A DNA stretch of 64,000 nucleotides from Candidatus Zixiibacteriota bacterium (GCA_022571845.1 JACZXB010000001.1:248001-312000), one strand, 5' to 3'. Shown: positions 17,981 through 26,878, counted from the stretch's first letter. Program-made: numbers and translations. The notes: generated by a model not told the origin, from the letters alone.

Positions 17981-19045
17981 CTACAAAATCAGCATGGCAT
18001 CGCCGTAACTGTAAAATCTCATCTTGTTCCTGATAGCTTCCTGGTAGGCATTTAAAATTCTTTCACGCCCGGCAAAAGCCGAAACAAGAATCAAAAGTGA
18101 TGATTTTGGCAGATGAAAATTTGTCAGAAGGCAGTCACTGAATTTAAATCTGTAACCCGGCATGATATACAAATCAACATCTTTTGAAAATGGCTCTATT
18201 TTATTATTATTAACCGAAGCCGATTCAAGTGTCCTCATTGAAGTTGTTCCGACTGCAATCAGCCTCTTGCCGTTGGCTTTGACACTGTTCAGGCTTTTGC
18301 AGACATTGGCCGAAAGCGAAGCAAACTCAGCATCAACTACATGTTTGTTTATATCTTTCACTTTGACCGGTTTAAATGTCCCGGGGCCAACGTCGAGAGT
18401 AACTTCTAATGTTTTGACACCCTGCTGTTTTAAATTTTCCAGCATGCTGCGGGTAAAATGCAAACCGGCTGTTGGTGCTGCTACTGCTTTGGCCTTATCT
18501 TTTCTGGCGAAAACTGTCTGGTAACGCTTTGAGTCGCTACTTTCATCCTGCCGCTTGATATATTGCGGCAAGGGCATATGACCAAATTTGCGGATGATAT
18601 TTTGCTCCATCGTTCTTGACGAAAATTCGATAAGCCACTTTCCGTCTCCCAGATTCTCTTTTAAGCAGAGCCTGTGGCGCTCATCAAAAATAATTTCTTC
18701 TCCATCTTTGAGACGCCGCGAAGGCCTCACCAGCCCCTCCCAGGAGCGAAGCCCTTTTAACGATATCAATGCATTAGCATTCCGCAAGAGAGACTTAGTT
18801 AGAAAAACTTCAACTTCAGCACCACTTTGGCGATGTGCCAGTAGTCTGGCTTTGAACACCCGCGCATTATTCATAATCAGAGCGTCCCCCCTGACCAAAT
18901 ATTCAGGCAAGGCGCTGAACGGCCTGATCTCTATCTGGCCGGTCGAGCGTTTTAATATCATTAACCTTGATTGCCCGCGACGTTCTGGTGGATACTGGGC
19001 AATCAGTTCCGACGGAAGATTATAATCGAACAGATTTATATCCAT
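17981..19045 (-). CDS. queA: S-adenosylmethionine:tRNA ribosyltransferase-isomerase
   Basis: QueA, 354 residues, transfers and isomerises the ribosyl part of SAM onto 7-aminomethyl-7-deazaguanine in tRNA during queuosine synthesis. Family markers are the N-terminal FDYNLPSELIAQYPPE, AAPTAGLHFT, the DVGPGTFKPV motif, and NFHLPKSSLLILVSAFAG. It is the downstream neighbour of the ruvCAB run after a small unknown gene, an arrangement (ruvB-queA) common in bacteria. Confidence 0.96.
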   Translation of the reverse strand: MDINLFDYNLPSELIAQYPPERRGQSRLMILKRSTGQIEIRPFSALPEYLVRGDALIMNNARVFKARLLAHRQSGAEVEVFLTKSLLRNANALISLKGLRSWEGLVRPSRRLKDGEEIIFDERHRLCLKENLGDGKWLIEFSSRTMEQNIIRKFGHMPLPQYIKRQDESSDSKRYQTVFARKDKAKAVAAPTAGLHFTRSMLENLKQQGVKTLEVTLDVGPGTFKPVKVKDINKHVVDAEFASLSANVCKSLNSVKANGKRLIAVGTTSMRTLESASVNNNKIEPFSKDVDLYIMPGYRFKFSDCLLTNFHLPKSSLLILVSAFAGRERILNAYQEAIRNKMRFYSYGDAMLIL

Positions 19046-19117
19046 TGAAAAAGATGATAACAGATAGTCGGGATAGATAGAAGCTTAGCCGATTTCTATG
19101 TCTGTAAAAAAGGAAGT

Positions 19118-19402
19118 TTACTTGCTGAAAAGTGTAATCTTGTCTATCCAGATCTGAAGCAGCGAGGTTTGTTCCGAGGTCAATTTCTGGCTCGGTTTCT
19201 TATCCTGAAAGAATTCCTCCAGTGCCTCCAAAGCTATACGAGTATCAGCTACTGTCAGGGTCAGACCATTTTCTTCCAAAAGTTTGTCTCGAAATCTAAG
19301 TGTCTCTTTTGTAAGCGTTCCCAGGATATCTCCGGCATTGTTATCAATTACAATCTGTTCGCCCAGAGACTTTATTAGAAGCTGTATATCATCTTTGCTC
19401 AT
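19118..19402 (-). CDS. Small helical protein of unknown function
   Basis: A 94-residue acidic, mostly helical protein with no signal peptide, membrane segment or cysteine. It starts at ATG 19402 and lies between ruvB (160 bp upstream) and queA (72 bp downstream), on the same strand. I do not recognise the family. Composition (many Leu, Glu, Lys, Asp) and an isolated position with spacing on both sides suggest an independent small cytoplasmic protein. It could be a lineage-specific protein rather than part of Holliday-junction processing. Confidence 0.6.
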   Translation of the reverse strand: MSKDDIQLLIKSLGEQIVIDNNAGDILGTLTKETLRFRDKLLEENGLTLTVADTRIALEALEEFFQDKKPSQKLTSEQTSLLQIWIDKITLFSK

Positions 19403-19561
19403 AATTATTCAACCCCCTGAATTTAGTATTAACCGAATGTTGTATTTCGCTTCAATTATGTATCGGCACCAAACCGCCCAATATCAACCTATATTTTATA
19501 ACTGAAAGGCAACAGGTTACGTGCCCACGCCAACGTAATACTTTAATAATAAATAGCGTTC

Positions 19562-20590
19562 CTAAAACATGCTTTGTTGATTGGATGAGCCGGGCAATTT
19601 GAGTCCCAGATGACGGGCTGCCGAATCGGACGCCATTCTGCCCCGATTGGTCCTCTGTATATAACCAATTTTCAGTAGAAACGGCTCTACCATATCGACT
19701 AAGGTATCGACCTCTTCGTTTAAGGTAGCCCCCAGAGCTTCAATACCAACCGGGCCACCTTTGTAGTATTCAATCACAACCTTGAGCAGTTTGCGGTCCA
19801 GCGGGTCAAGCCCGGCTGAGTCGATGCCTTCGGCCTCAAGAGCCTCACAGGTTATAGCAGTCTCAATAATACCGTTCCCTTTAACAGCGGCATAATCACG
19901 AACTCTTCTTAATAATCGATTGGCCACTCTGGGAGTGCCGCGAGCTCGTCCGGCTATATCTCCGGCCGACTCTGTATCTATTGTAGTTTCAAGTAGTTTT
20001 GAGGAACGTAAAACTATCTGCTTTAATTCTTCCGGCGGATAAAAATCGATGTGATAGTAAAGCCCAAACCTGTCGCGAAGCGGCGCTGAGAGCATTCCGG
20101 CCCGGGTAGTGGCGCCTATCAGCGTAAACCTTTCCAGCGGCACATTTATAACTTTGGCAAAGGCTCCCTTATCGACTACAAAATCAACTTTGAAATCCTC
20201 CATGGCCGGATATAAGAACTCTTCTATTGACGGAGAAAGCCTATGAATCTCATCGATAAACAAAACGTCCCCCTGCTTGAGCGTGGTAAGAATCCCCATA
20301 AGATCGCCGGTGCGATGCAGTGCCGGTCCGGCAGTGGCATAAAGCTTGGAGCCCATCTCGTTGGCTATGATATGCGCCAGAGTCGTCTTACCTAATCCGG
20401 GCGGGCCGTAAAAAAGAATATGCTCGATTGCTTCCTGGCGCTGCCGGGCAGCATCGAGCGCCACTTTAAGCTTTCCCCGTAACTCGTTTTGCCCTATGTA
20501 TTCATCGAGACTCTTGGGGCGCAAAGAGAGCTGTAACGAATCTTCATCCGGTTCGATCTGATTGAGTGTTACGACGCGTTCGCGGCTCAA
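19562..20590 (-). CDS. ruvB: Holliday junction branch migration ATPase RuvB
   Basis: AAA+ motor of 342 residues that drives branch migration with RuvA. Walker A (GPPGLGKTTLAH), Walker B (LFIDEIHRL), sensor 1/arginine-finger region (IGATTRAGML) and the winged-helix C-terminus (GYIQRTNRGRMASD) are all present. It follows ruvA after three bases in the order ruvC-ruvA-ruvB. Normal length and complete. Confidence 0.98.
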   Translation of the reverse strand: MSRERVVTLNQIEPDEDSLQLSLRPKSLDEYIGQNELRGKLKVALDAARQRQEAIEHILFYGPPGLGKTTLAHIIANEMGSKLYATAGPALHRTGDLMGILTTLKQGDVLFIDEIHRLSPSIEEFLYPAMEDFKVDFVVDKGAFAKVINVPLERFTLIGATTRAGMLSAPLRDRFGLYYHIDFYPPEELKQIVLRSSKLLETTIDTESAGDIAGRARGTPRVANRLLRRVRDYAAVKGNGIIETAITCEALEAEGIDSAGLDPLDRKLLKVVIEYYKGGPVGIEALGATLNEEVDTLVDMVEPFLLKIGYIQRTNRGRMASDSAARHLGLKLPGSSNQQSMF

Positions 20591-20593
20591 GTT

Positions 20594-21253
20594 TTAGGCT
20601 CCTTTTCTAAGCGGTTCACTTTTCATTTCGTTTTTGAAAATGAATGAAATTAACTCTTCACTGCTGCTAATATCAGCTTTCACGCTCAAGGCCGAATCAA
20701 TCATCCTCCGGGCTTCGCTCTGATTATACTGCAATTGGAGCAGGACTTCCAGAGCTTCCTCTTCGAAACTTGCAGAAACTTTGTTTCCGGACTTGGCCAG
20801 CGCTTCATCTTCTCTGGATAATGCAAACTTGGCCGTCTTGCCGTGCAGCTGGGCTATTATCTTGTCAGCCAGTCTGCCGCCAACACCGGGAAGGCTGCAG
20901 AGTTTGGTTGAGTCCCGGTTTTCGATCGCCGCGGCAATATCTTTGATAGGTATAATTAATGACCGCAGCGCTTTTTTGACACCCATTCCCTGCACCTGTG
21001 TAAACAGCAGGAAAAATTCGCGGGCAATGGGATCGGTAAAGCCAACTAATCTGGGATAGAGATATGTTTTTCTTTCGCCGGCCTCGATAAAATTTATAGT
21101 TTCAAAAGTAATTGGCTGACCGACTTTACCTGATTCTTTTAAGCGTTCGGCCAGCGCTGAGGGAACTTTTACTTCGTAGAAAACTCCGCCGTTTTCAACT
21201 AAGGCCGAATCTTCGTTAATTTCGGCCAGCTTGCCACGAATTCTGCTAATCAT
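20594..21253 (-). CDS. ruvA: Holliday junction branch migration protein RuvA
   Basis: A 219-residue RuvA with OB-fold N-terminus (MISRIRGKLAEI), tandem helix-hairpin-helix region (VQGMGVKKAL and LPGVGGRLADKI) and the RuvB-binding C-terminal domain. Start ATG 21253 overlaps the stop of ruvC as ATGA; a further-upstream in-frame start would add 14 residues inside ruvC and break alignment with the family. A linker of about 30 residues (about 145-170) is slightly long. Confidence 0.96.
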   Translation of the reverse strand: MISRIRGKLAEINEDSALVENGGVFYEVKVPSALAERLKESGKVGQPITFETINFIEAGERKTYLYPRLVGFTDPIAREFFLLFTQVQGMGVKKALRSLIIPIKDIAAAIENRDSTKLCSLPGVGGRLADKIIAQLHGKTAKFALSREDEALAKSGNKVSASFEEEALEVLLQLQYNQSEARRMIDSALSVKADISSSEELISFIFKNEMKSEPLRKGA

Positions 21254-21747
21254 ACTGTTACTACCTCGGTTCGGTTTATCGCCTGCAGATGACACCAGGC
21301 CACCGCCAGCGCATCGGCCACATCGGGCGGTTCGGGCAGGGATTTCAGTCCCATATTAGTCTGCACCGCCTTTTGCATTTGCTCTTTGGTGGCGCGGCCG
21401 TGGCCGGTCAGACATTTCTTGATACGGGTCGAAGCATATGATACTACCCGAATGCCTGCCTCGGCAGCTTTAAAAATCATCAGCCCGCGGGCGTGCGCCA
21501 TAATTATCGATGTCTTGGGGTGGTTGAAATGCGAGTAGAGTTCTTCAATAGCCATCACATCCGGCTGGAACTGTTTCAGCACAGAATCGAATTCCCGCCC
21601 TATTTCTACCAGGCGATTGTCCATTTCAGCTTTGGCGTTCGTGCGTATAATTCCGGCCTCGATAATGTTCAAATCGTCGTCACCAAGGCTTTCGATAATT
21701 CCGTAGCCGCTGATGTTCAAACCCGGGTCAATGCCTAATACTCGCAT
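21250..21747 (-). CDS. ruvC: Holliday junction endodeoxyribonuclease RuvC
   Basis: A 165-residue RNase H-fold resolvase. The acidic active site is represented by Asp7 (GIDPGL), the Glu of AIEELYS and the Asp pair in PPDVADALAVAWCH. It resolves Holliday junctions delivered by RuvAB. It heads the ruvCAB run. Its usual upstream partner yebC is separated from it by 3.6 kb of accessory genes. Confidence 0.97.
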   Translation of the reverse strand: MRVLGIDPGLNISGYGIIESLGDDDLNIIEAGIIRTNAKAEMDNRLVEIGREFDSVLKQFQPDVMAIEELYSHFNHPKTSIIMAHARGLMIFKAAEAGIRVVSYASTRIKKCLTGHGRATKEQMQKAVQTNMGLKSLPEPPDVADALAVAWCHLQAINRTEVVTV

Positions 21748-21825
21748 AGCCCTATTTAGCTGTGAAAAGCCTTTTATATCAACTAAAACAAGCTTATTTG
21801 TTCAGTATGTGAAAGAGGGAGAATG

Positions 21826-21928
21826 CCGTCACTCTGAACCTGCTTGTCCGGAGGCTAGCCGATGGGTCGAAAGGTGGCGGCCAGTAAATCGGTCAAAAGT
21901 CAGGAGTACAAGACTCCTGACCTACAAA
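21826..21928. repeat. Repeat cluster upstream of ruvC
   Basis: A degraded R2-like element (GTCACTCTGAACC ... GGGTCGAAAGG) is followed by a clear R3 copy at 21899-21928: GTCAGGAGT-ACAAG-ACTCCTGACCTAC. The R3 arms GTCAGGAGT/ACTCCTGAC are perfectly complementary. No gene is seen in 21748-21938. Confidence 0.7.
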
Positions 21929-21938
21929 GCTAATATTC

Positions 21939-22442
21939 CTAGTCTACTTTTTCCCAGTGATCGACAAACTCACCCTCTCGGGATACTGTAAGCTTGTTGC
22001 CATCGAAGACAACTACCACCGTATCAAACGGCATCTGGAACGAAATCTGGCAGCCTTCGCGATTTACGGGCACAGTCTTCGTTTTTTGCTCAAAATCGTA
22101 CTTTACTGGCCCTCCGCTGGCTCCTGCGTTTGTAGCGGTGTAAGTCCGTGTCTCTGTGTAAGTGGAGTCGGTCATGCTGTATTTCGAAATCTCAGAAACA
22201 GAAAACACTTTCCCCGCGGAATCGGTCCACCAGACATTAAGATTCCAGTACTTTGAGGTAATATTGAACATTCCACCTACAAGCGGCGGTACTCGTGTTG
22301 TACCATCCGGAAGATCCTGTGATACCAGTATGTAATCTCCTTCAATGCCAGAGACAGCATTTTCTCCTTCGGCAAAGGCGATACTAATCATGGCGATGAG
22401 CGCCAAGGCCAGGCCGATTGTGATAATAAGTTTTACTTTCAT
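21939..22442 (-). CDS. Exported protein of unknown function
   Basis: A 167-residue protein with a clear Sec signal peptide (KVKLIITIGLALALIAMISIAFA, cleavage likely near residue 24). The mature part is rich in beta-prone residues and aromatic residues and ends with a WEKVD motif like those closing lipocalin-like or DUF-type beta-barrel domains. No cysteine pair or catalytic motif is obvious. A strong Shine-Dalgarno (AGGAGGGA) precedes ATG 22442. It is probably periplasmic. Small-ligand binding is possible but not shown. Confidence 0.75.
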   Translation of the reverse strand: MKVKLIITIGLALALIAMISIAFAEGENAVSGIEGDYILVSQDLPDGTTRVPPLVGGMFNITSKYWNLNVWWTDSAGKVFSVSEISKYSMTDSTYTETRTYTATNAGASGGPVKYDFEQKTKTVPVNREGCQISFQMPFDTVVVVFDGNKLTVSREGEFVDHWEKVD

Positions 22443-22551
22443 AAATCCCTCCTGATTTAGTTAGCATATTGGTCGATGGAATTTAAGAAAGACTCAGGGT
22501 GAGTCAACTGATTATTTGAATTGAATAATGGGAGTGCCGCCGGGCAAAACT

Positions 22552-23277
22552 CTACCGGGAAACAAGAGCATTGTCAAAGTGCGCCGCCGCATTAGACCCA
22601 GAAGCATTCAGATGTAATTGCAAATCAGCCTCAAGCATCGGAACGCCTAAACTAGAAAGCCTTTGTATCCCGTCGCGGAACCATTTGGCTGTGAGATCCG
22701 GGTAGACGACATATCGGAACTCATGAAAACCAGGTGATAAGGCAAGGTTCCATTCTTTGACTTGTTGCCAGGGGTAGCCTCCGGGATAGACGTCATAGCT
22801 GATGTTTACATTGTTCGAACCTACCTGGTATCTGTGAATTGTTACGAGTCCTTGTACACCACGCCCCTGGTCATGAATCGTAATTCTTATGGCGTCGAGA
22901 ATTTTGTCTGCTCTGCCTGGATTATCGATTTGAACTTGTATGCTGAAACTCACCCCGCCGACGTTGCTATACGGCTGTTGCATCTTAACCAGCGACTGGC
23001 CATTAAGTGTGGAGTCGGATTGAATGTACAGCGATGGCGCCGGCTGACCTGTAGTGTTATCTATCCCCACCGAACCCTCCCCGTAAATTGTGGGCGTCCA
23101 GGCGGCAGCGAGAGTAGTGCCCGCAAAATCATCCTGAAAAAGGGTGGTTGTTCCGCCGGGATCAGTCGAAGTTCCACCGTTATTGCTGTCACTACAGCTT
23201 GCCGTAAATGTCAAGACAGCTACTAGTCCACAAAACGGCAGCAAACGATTTAGAATTGTTTCTCTTGAGAATAACAT
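22552..23277 (-). CDS. Lipoprotein with LamG/concanavalin-like domain
   Basis: A 241-residue lipoprotein. The N-terminal hydrophobic segment ends in a lipobox-like TASC at about residues 25-28, followed by a Ser/Gly/Thr-rich tether. The remaining 190 residues look like a jelly-roll (LamG/concanavalin A-like) domain: FQDDFAGTTLAAAWTP near the start and AHFDNALVS at the end are typical of such domains in secreted FCB proteins. It probably binds glycans or sits on the cell surface. A GGAGG ribosome site lies before ATG 23277. No enzymatic residues recognised. Confidence 0.75.
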   Translation of the reverse strand: MLFSRETILNRLLPFCGLVAVLTFTASCSDSNNGGTSTDPGGTTTLFQDDFAGTTLAAAWTPTIYGEGSVGIDNTTGQPAPSLYIQSDSTLNGQSLVKMQQPYSNVGGVSFSIQVQIDNPGRADKILDAIRITIHDQGRGVQGLVTIHRYQVGSNNVNISYDVYPGGYPWQQVKEWNLALSPGFHEFRYVVYPDLTAKWFRDGIQRLSSLGVPMLEADLQLHLNASGSNAAAHFDNALVSR

Positions 23278-23536
23278 AACTTGCCTCCCTGGGTATATGA
23301 TTTTATCGGCAGTACTGCCCTATTTCATTAATGGGCAAGGATTGACCAAAAATGACATCGTCCCGGGCGAACAAAGTCCCGAATAGCCGAGGGGTGGGGC
23401 ACCGAACTGCAAAATTGGGTTCGTTTTGTCATATTTTAACATCTTTTTTTCTCTACTTCTCTATCTGAGAATTTGGTGCGATTCCTACCCAAAGGGCGGG
23501 CGGAAGGATTTTGCGGTGAGACTGCGGTTAATTTGT

Positions 23537-23571
23537 GGGGACCACCAGCAAGCCGTGTGCGACCCAGGTCC
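23537..23571. repeat. GGGACC...GACC repeat
   Basis: GGGGACCACCAGCAAGC followed by GCGACCCAGGTCC, related to 10665-10700. The spacer 23278-23576 contains only this and a T-rich tract (about 23444-23454); no gene is seen. Confidence 0.5.
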
Positions 23572-23576
23572 GAAAT

Positions 23577-23771
23577 TTATTTCAAAGCTTTCTTGATTGC
23601 TGCAATCTTTGCCGGTGGGCAGGGGTGCTTGCGGGTTCCTGATTTGTGCCTATTATGTGCTACTTTGGGGTTCAAACCGGCCAATTCCTTTACATGAGCA
23701 ATCCAGCAAGTCTTTGGGGTAAAACCGCTTGCTTTTCTAACTTTATCCTGAATTTCTTTATAAGTTGACAT
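23577..23771 (-). CDS. Small conserved protein, YKEIQ...PKTCWIAHVKEL type
   Basis: A 64-residue basic protein. From memory, the pattern PKTCWIAHVKEL...AHNRH...PCPPAK recurs in many short hypothetical proteins across bacteria, so the gene is judged real although its role is unknown. Conserved-looking residues are Cys22, the Trp-Ile-Ala-His block and a C-terminal CPP. Basic charge suggests nucleic-acid or ribosome contact, which is inference. AGGAG lies about 11 bases before ATG 23771. Confidence 0.65.
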   Translation of the reverse strand: MSTYKEIQDKVRKASGFTPKTCWIAHVKELAGLNPKVAHNRHKSGTRKHPCPPAKIAAIKKALK

Positions 23772-23856
23772 ATTTTAGCATACTCCTATGATTTAGTTAC
23801 TATTCTTAATGTAAAAAACAATCTTCCTTTGCAAAAGTTTCCATGAACAGAACAAT

Positions 23857-25314
23857 CTACTCTATGGGTTTCTTAGGCACGGATCGTCGTCTAATCCCCA
23901 ACGCAAAGAAGCCGAGAAATAATGCATTCAAAACTGTTTCCAGAAATATTATAAAACTCTGTAAACTTGTAATTGCTGGACGAAGCTCAGAAGTACGAAT
24001 CAGTGTAGAGAGAGAAAGATTTAATAATACCGTTTTCCAATATACAACAGTGAACGGTATGAATGCTGTGTCTTCAAAGCCAATCACAATCGGCATTACG
24101 ATCTCATCAGCGCCATTTTCTAGCTTAATGCCTAGGTGCAACAAAATTATCGGGACAAGAAGCCACATTGCGATCAAGGACCAAAATGGGCGATAAATGG
24201 ACTCACCATAGCGAGAAAAGAGGCTATAGAATTCATCAAATCTTTTCGCAAGCCACTCTCCTCGCTGTAGCTTTCTTTTTAGAATCATAAATCCAACGTA
24301 AAACTCTCTCGCTTGCTGGAACTCAGAGCTCAAATAATATCTCTTATGCAAAAGCTTGTATGCTTTCAGTAATTGTAGATAGCTGAAGGGACTTTTCAAA
24401 TCATATTCATCTGCCAAAACATCTCTACCCGGCGGAAACAATAATTTCTTCTTTGCCCAAGAGCAAGAACGGAACTCAACTGACCTCTTTTCTAACAAAG
24501 GTAGGGTCAGAACACGTAATCCGGATAAATCACAATTGTAAAATGAAAAATCATGCCCGGAAGATACGAATGGATTGAAATAACTCTGACCATTAAAATT
24601 GACTTTTTTGAATTCTTGGACCCCATTTAAAGAACTGATATTAAAATCAGCTTGACCTCTGAAATTCACAACTTCGAAATACAAAGGCTTATTGAAATCA
24701 GTTTGTTCAAAACTTACATCTTCGGAGAAAACTACATCTGTCAATTTTAAGGATTGTCCAAATGTTACTTCCTTAAAATTCGCCTCTCCGTAAAAAACAA
24801 TGTGCTTAAAATGTACGAATATGCCGCATTGACTTAAATGAAAAGATGCTTCATTATGAAACTCGCAGAGTTCAAAGTAGAGCTTCTGAGGTTCCGGTAT
24901 TGAATGTGGCAAGAATACATTTTCGAAGATGAAGTGGTCAAGAAATTTGCAATTTATGAACTCTACTCCATACTTAAACTCACATTTGGTAAATGAACAC
25001 TTGCAATGAAAGTCCAAATTCTTAAAGAGAAAATTCCTATGAAATACTGCTTCGTCAAACCATACTTCTTTTTTAATAGTTCCTGTGATAAAGACTTCAG
25101 GAACGTTGTGGAATTGTGCACCACGTAAGTCAAGTATGTCTGTATCGGAGTCATCAAGTTCATATTTTATTTGTTCATCAAGTAATTGCGTATCCTTCTC
25201 GTCACCTGAATAATGGAGAACACACTGGTCATTCTTAAATAAGCTCCTTTTACAAAGAAAAGGGTCTTTATCACCATTATTGATTCTGAACTTGCAAGCC
25301 CGTTCTGAAGCCAA
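23857..25314 (-). CDS. Pentapeptide-repeat membrane protein with channel-like C-terminus lacking a selectivity filter
   Basis: A 485-residue protein. Residues 7-34 hold a possible zinc knuckle (Cys7, Cys21, Cys31, His34). Residues about 60-290 are a run of F-centred pentapeptide-like repeats (FxxxxF, with C/N/F at fixed spacing), expected to form a right-handed beta-helix. The C-terminal third carries the SRYGESIYRPFWS motif and two hydrophobic helices flanking a short segment, the layout of pentapeptide-linked two-TM ion channels. The expected pore motif TxGYGD is absent; SLSTLIRTSELRP is in its place. It starts at TTG 25314, 15 bp after yebC on the same strand. AT-rich compared with neighbours. 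Confidence 0.72.
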   Translation of the reverse strand: MASERACKFRINNGDKDPFLCKRSLFKNDQCVLHYSGDEKDTQLLDEQIKYELDDSDTDILDLRGAQFHNVPEVFITGTIKKEVWFDEAVFHRNFLFKNLDFHCKCSFTKCEFKYGVEFINCKFLDHFIFENVFLPHSIPEPQKLYFELCEFHNEASFHLSQCGIFVHFKHIVFYGEANFKEVTFGQSLKLTDVVFSEDVSFEQTDFNKPLYFEVVNFRGQADFNISSLNGVQEFKKVNFNGQSYFNPFVSSGHDFSFYNCDLSGLRVLTLPLLEKRSVEFRSCSWAKKKLLFPPGRDVLADEYDLKSPFSYLQLLKAYKLLHKRYYLSSEFQQAREFYVGFMILKRKLQRGEWLAKRFDEFYSLFSRYGESIYRPFWSLIAMWLLVPIILLHLGIKLENGADEIVMPIVIGFEDTAFIPFTVVYWKTVLLNLSLSTLIRTSELRPAITSLQSFIIFLETVLNALFLGFFALGIRRRSVPKKPIE

Positions 25315-25329
25315 GACTTATCTTTCCCC

Positions 25330-26079
25330 CTACGCTATTTTTTCAAGCAGGGACTCTTCGATGTCGAAGTTGGCGTAGACTTTTTGCACGTCGTCTATAT
25401 CTTCCAGCAGTTCGTACATGCGCAGCATAGAGTTGGCCTCTTTTTCGTCTGTCAGGTTGACGGTGTTTTGCGGGCGCATAGTGATTTCGGCTGAGGCCAT
25501 AGTGATGCCTTTTTCTTCGATAGCCTGACGGACGGCATCAAGCGCTTCAGGAGGAGTGATGATTTCGAAAGCGCCGGAATCGGAGAGGATATCTTCAGCG
25601 CCGGCATCGAGGGCGATATCCATCAGGGCATCTTCGGTGGAGGACTCGAAGTCGACCGTGATGATCCCTTTTTTATCGAACATCCAGGCGACACAGCCGT
25701 TGGCGCCCAGATTGCCGCCATATTTTGCCAGCGCGTGGCGGATTTCGGCCACCGAGCGGTTTTTGTTGTCGGTCATTATTTCAAGATAGAGCGCCACTCC
25801 GCCCGGTCCGTAGCCCTCGTAGATGTGTGATTCGAAGACGACGCCGGGGAGGTCGCCGGTGCCCTTTTGGATAGCGCGTTTGATATTATCCGAAGGCATA
25901 TTTTGGGTTTTGGCGCTGACAATAGCGGTGCGCAGGCGGGAGTTGGTTTCGGGGTCGCCGCCGCCCTCTCGTGCGGCCACGGCGATTTCTTTGGTGAGGC
26001 GAGTAAATATTTTGCCGCGCTCGGCATCGGCTTTACCTTTTTTGCGCTTTATAGTCGACCATTTTGAGTGACCTGACAA
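25330..26079 (-). CDS. yebC: YebC/PmpR family transcription or translation factor
   Basis: A 249-residue YebC/PmpR/TACO1-type protein. The N-terminus GHSKWSTIKRKKGKADAERGK is diagnostic, as is MPSDNIKRAIQKGTG and YEGYGPGGVAL. Family members bind DNA as regulators or assist translation of proline-rich stretches. Start TTG 26079 is supported by AGGAG seven bases upstream. In many genomes yebC precedes ruvCAB; here 3.6 kb of accessory genes separates them. Confidence 0.95.
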   Translation of the reverse strand: MSGHSKWSTIKRKKGKADAERGKIFTRLTKEIAVAAREGGGDPETNSRLRTAIVSAKTQNMPSDNIKRAIQKGTGDLPGVVFESHIYEGYGPGGVALYLEIMTDNKNRSVAEIRHALAKYGGNLGANGCVAWMFDKKGIITVDFESSTEDALMDIALDAGAEDILSDSGAFEIITPPEALDAVRQAIEEKGITMASAEITMRPQNTVNLTDEKEANSMLRMYELLEDIDDVQKVYANFDIEESLLEKIA

Positions 26080-26096
26080 ATGCTACTCCTATTTTT

Positions 26097-26260
26097 GGGG
26101 ACACGCCAAGGGCGGCCGCCCACAAATTCAAAGCGTCAGGTCACACCCCCCGACAAGTCGGGGTGCAAGACCAGACGCAACTGCTCAAAAGGGCATATGA
26201 GGACACGCCAACGGCGGCCGCCCACAAATAGTCAGGAAGACGAGCTTCCTGACCTACAAA
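26097..26260. repeat. Cluster of R4 and R3 palindromic repeats
   Basis: Two R4 copies (26097-26128 and 26191-26229; GGACACGCC...GGCGGCCGCCCACAA) flank a CCCCGAC-AA-GTCGGGG hairpin near 26147-26162, and an R3 copy follows at 26231-26260 (GTCAGGAAG-ACGAG-CTTCCTGACCTAC). They fill the gap between divergent yebC and the HIT gene. Confidence 0.75.
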
Positions 26261-26362
26261 GTAAACAAGATGCTACCCTGAATTTAATAGCTGCTTAGAT
26301 GATTGGCAATAGGTCTGATTGTGGTTGCTTTGACAAATTCAACAATCTATACTTGAGCCACT

Positions 26363-26695
26363 ATGGACGACATTTTTGAAAAAATTATCAGGCGGGAGAT
26401 TCCTTCCAAGATTTTCTATGAGGATGATGAAGTCATCGTCATTCAGGATCTCTACCCCAAAGCCCCGGTGCACCTGCTTTTGATTCCGAAGGAGAAATCC
26501 AAAAATTTCTACGAAGCCTCGCTGGAAACGCTGGCCATTTTGGGCCGGACGGTCAAAAAAGTGGCTGAGTTGCTTAAGATTGAAGATCATTTTCAGATTC
26601 AGGTCAATAACGGCTATGGACAGGAAATAGAGCATCTGCACTATCACTTTATGTCTGACCGTGGGGCGGAGAATCTTAAGTTTCTTGACGATTAG
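26363..26695 (+). CDS. HIT family nucleotide hydrolase (Hint-like)
   Basis: A 110-residue histidine-triad protein. The C-terminal active site reads HLHYHFMSD (HxHxHxx), and the N-terminal FEKIIRREIPSKIFYEDD is characteristic of Hint/PKCI-type purine nucleoside phosphoramidases. It starts at ATG 26363 and is followed by a terminator-like hairpin. Single-domain, normal length. Confidence 0.95.
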   Translation: MDDIFEKIIRREIPSKIFYEDDEVIVIQDLYPKAPVHLLLIPKEKSKNFYEASLETLAILGRTVKKVAELLKIEDHFQIQVNNGYGQEIEHLHYHFMSDRGAENLKFLDD

Positions 26696-26701
26696 GTCGA
26701 A

Positions 26702-26724
26702 ATCCGCCCCAGGCGGATGGTTTT
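26702..26724 (+). terminator. Terminator-like hairpin after HIT gene
   Basis: ATCCGCC-CCA-GGCGGAT stem-loop followed by GGTTTTG, seven bases after the HIT gene stop. Short T tract, so intrinsic termination is probable but not certain. Confidence 0.5.
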
Positions 26725-26792
26725 GACAACATTCCAGCCAGAAATATACCGGGGCAAACCCGAAATAAAGAGTTACTTTTCGGCATAAGTCA

Positions 26793-26821
26793 TTGACATT
26801 TTTGAGCTTTTGGACGATATT
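26793..26821 (+). promoter_or_regulatory. Probable promoter of rpsU
   Basis: TTGACA (26793-26798), 17-base spacer and GATATT (26816-26821), about 58 bases before the rpsU start. A good sigma-70-like match located in the only gap between the HIT gene and the rpsU-yqeY run. Confidence 0.45.
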
Positions 26822-26878
26822 GAAAAACTATGAGAGTAAAATTGTATATTAGTATGTGTTGGGAGGGGGTGTATTTAT

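Noticed and set aside
23857-25314. Typical potassium channel
   Set aside because: The selectivity filter motif is missing, so only a channel-like fold is claimed.
26080-26298. Plus-strand frame of 72 codons next to yebC
   Set aside because: Made entirely of R3 and R4 repeats, giving a repeated RPPTNS peptide; not a gene.
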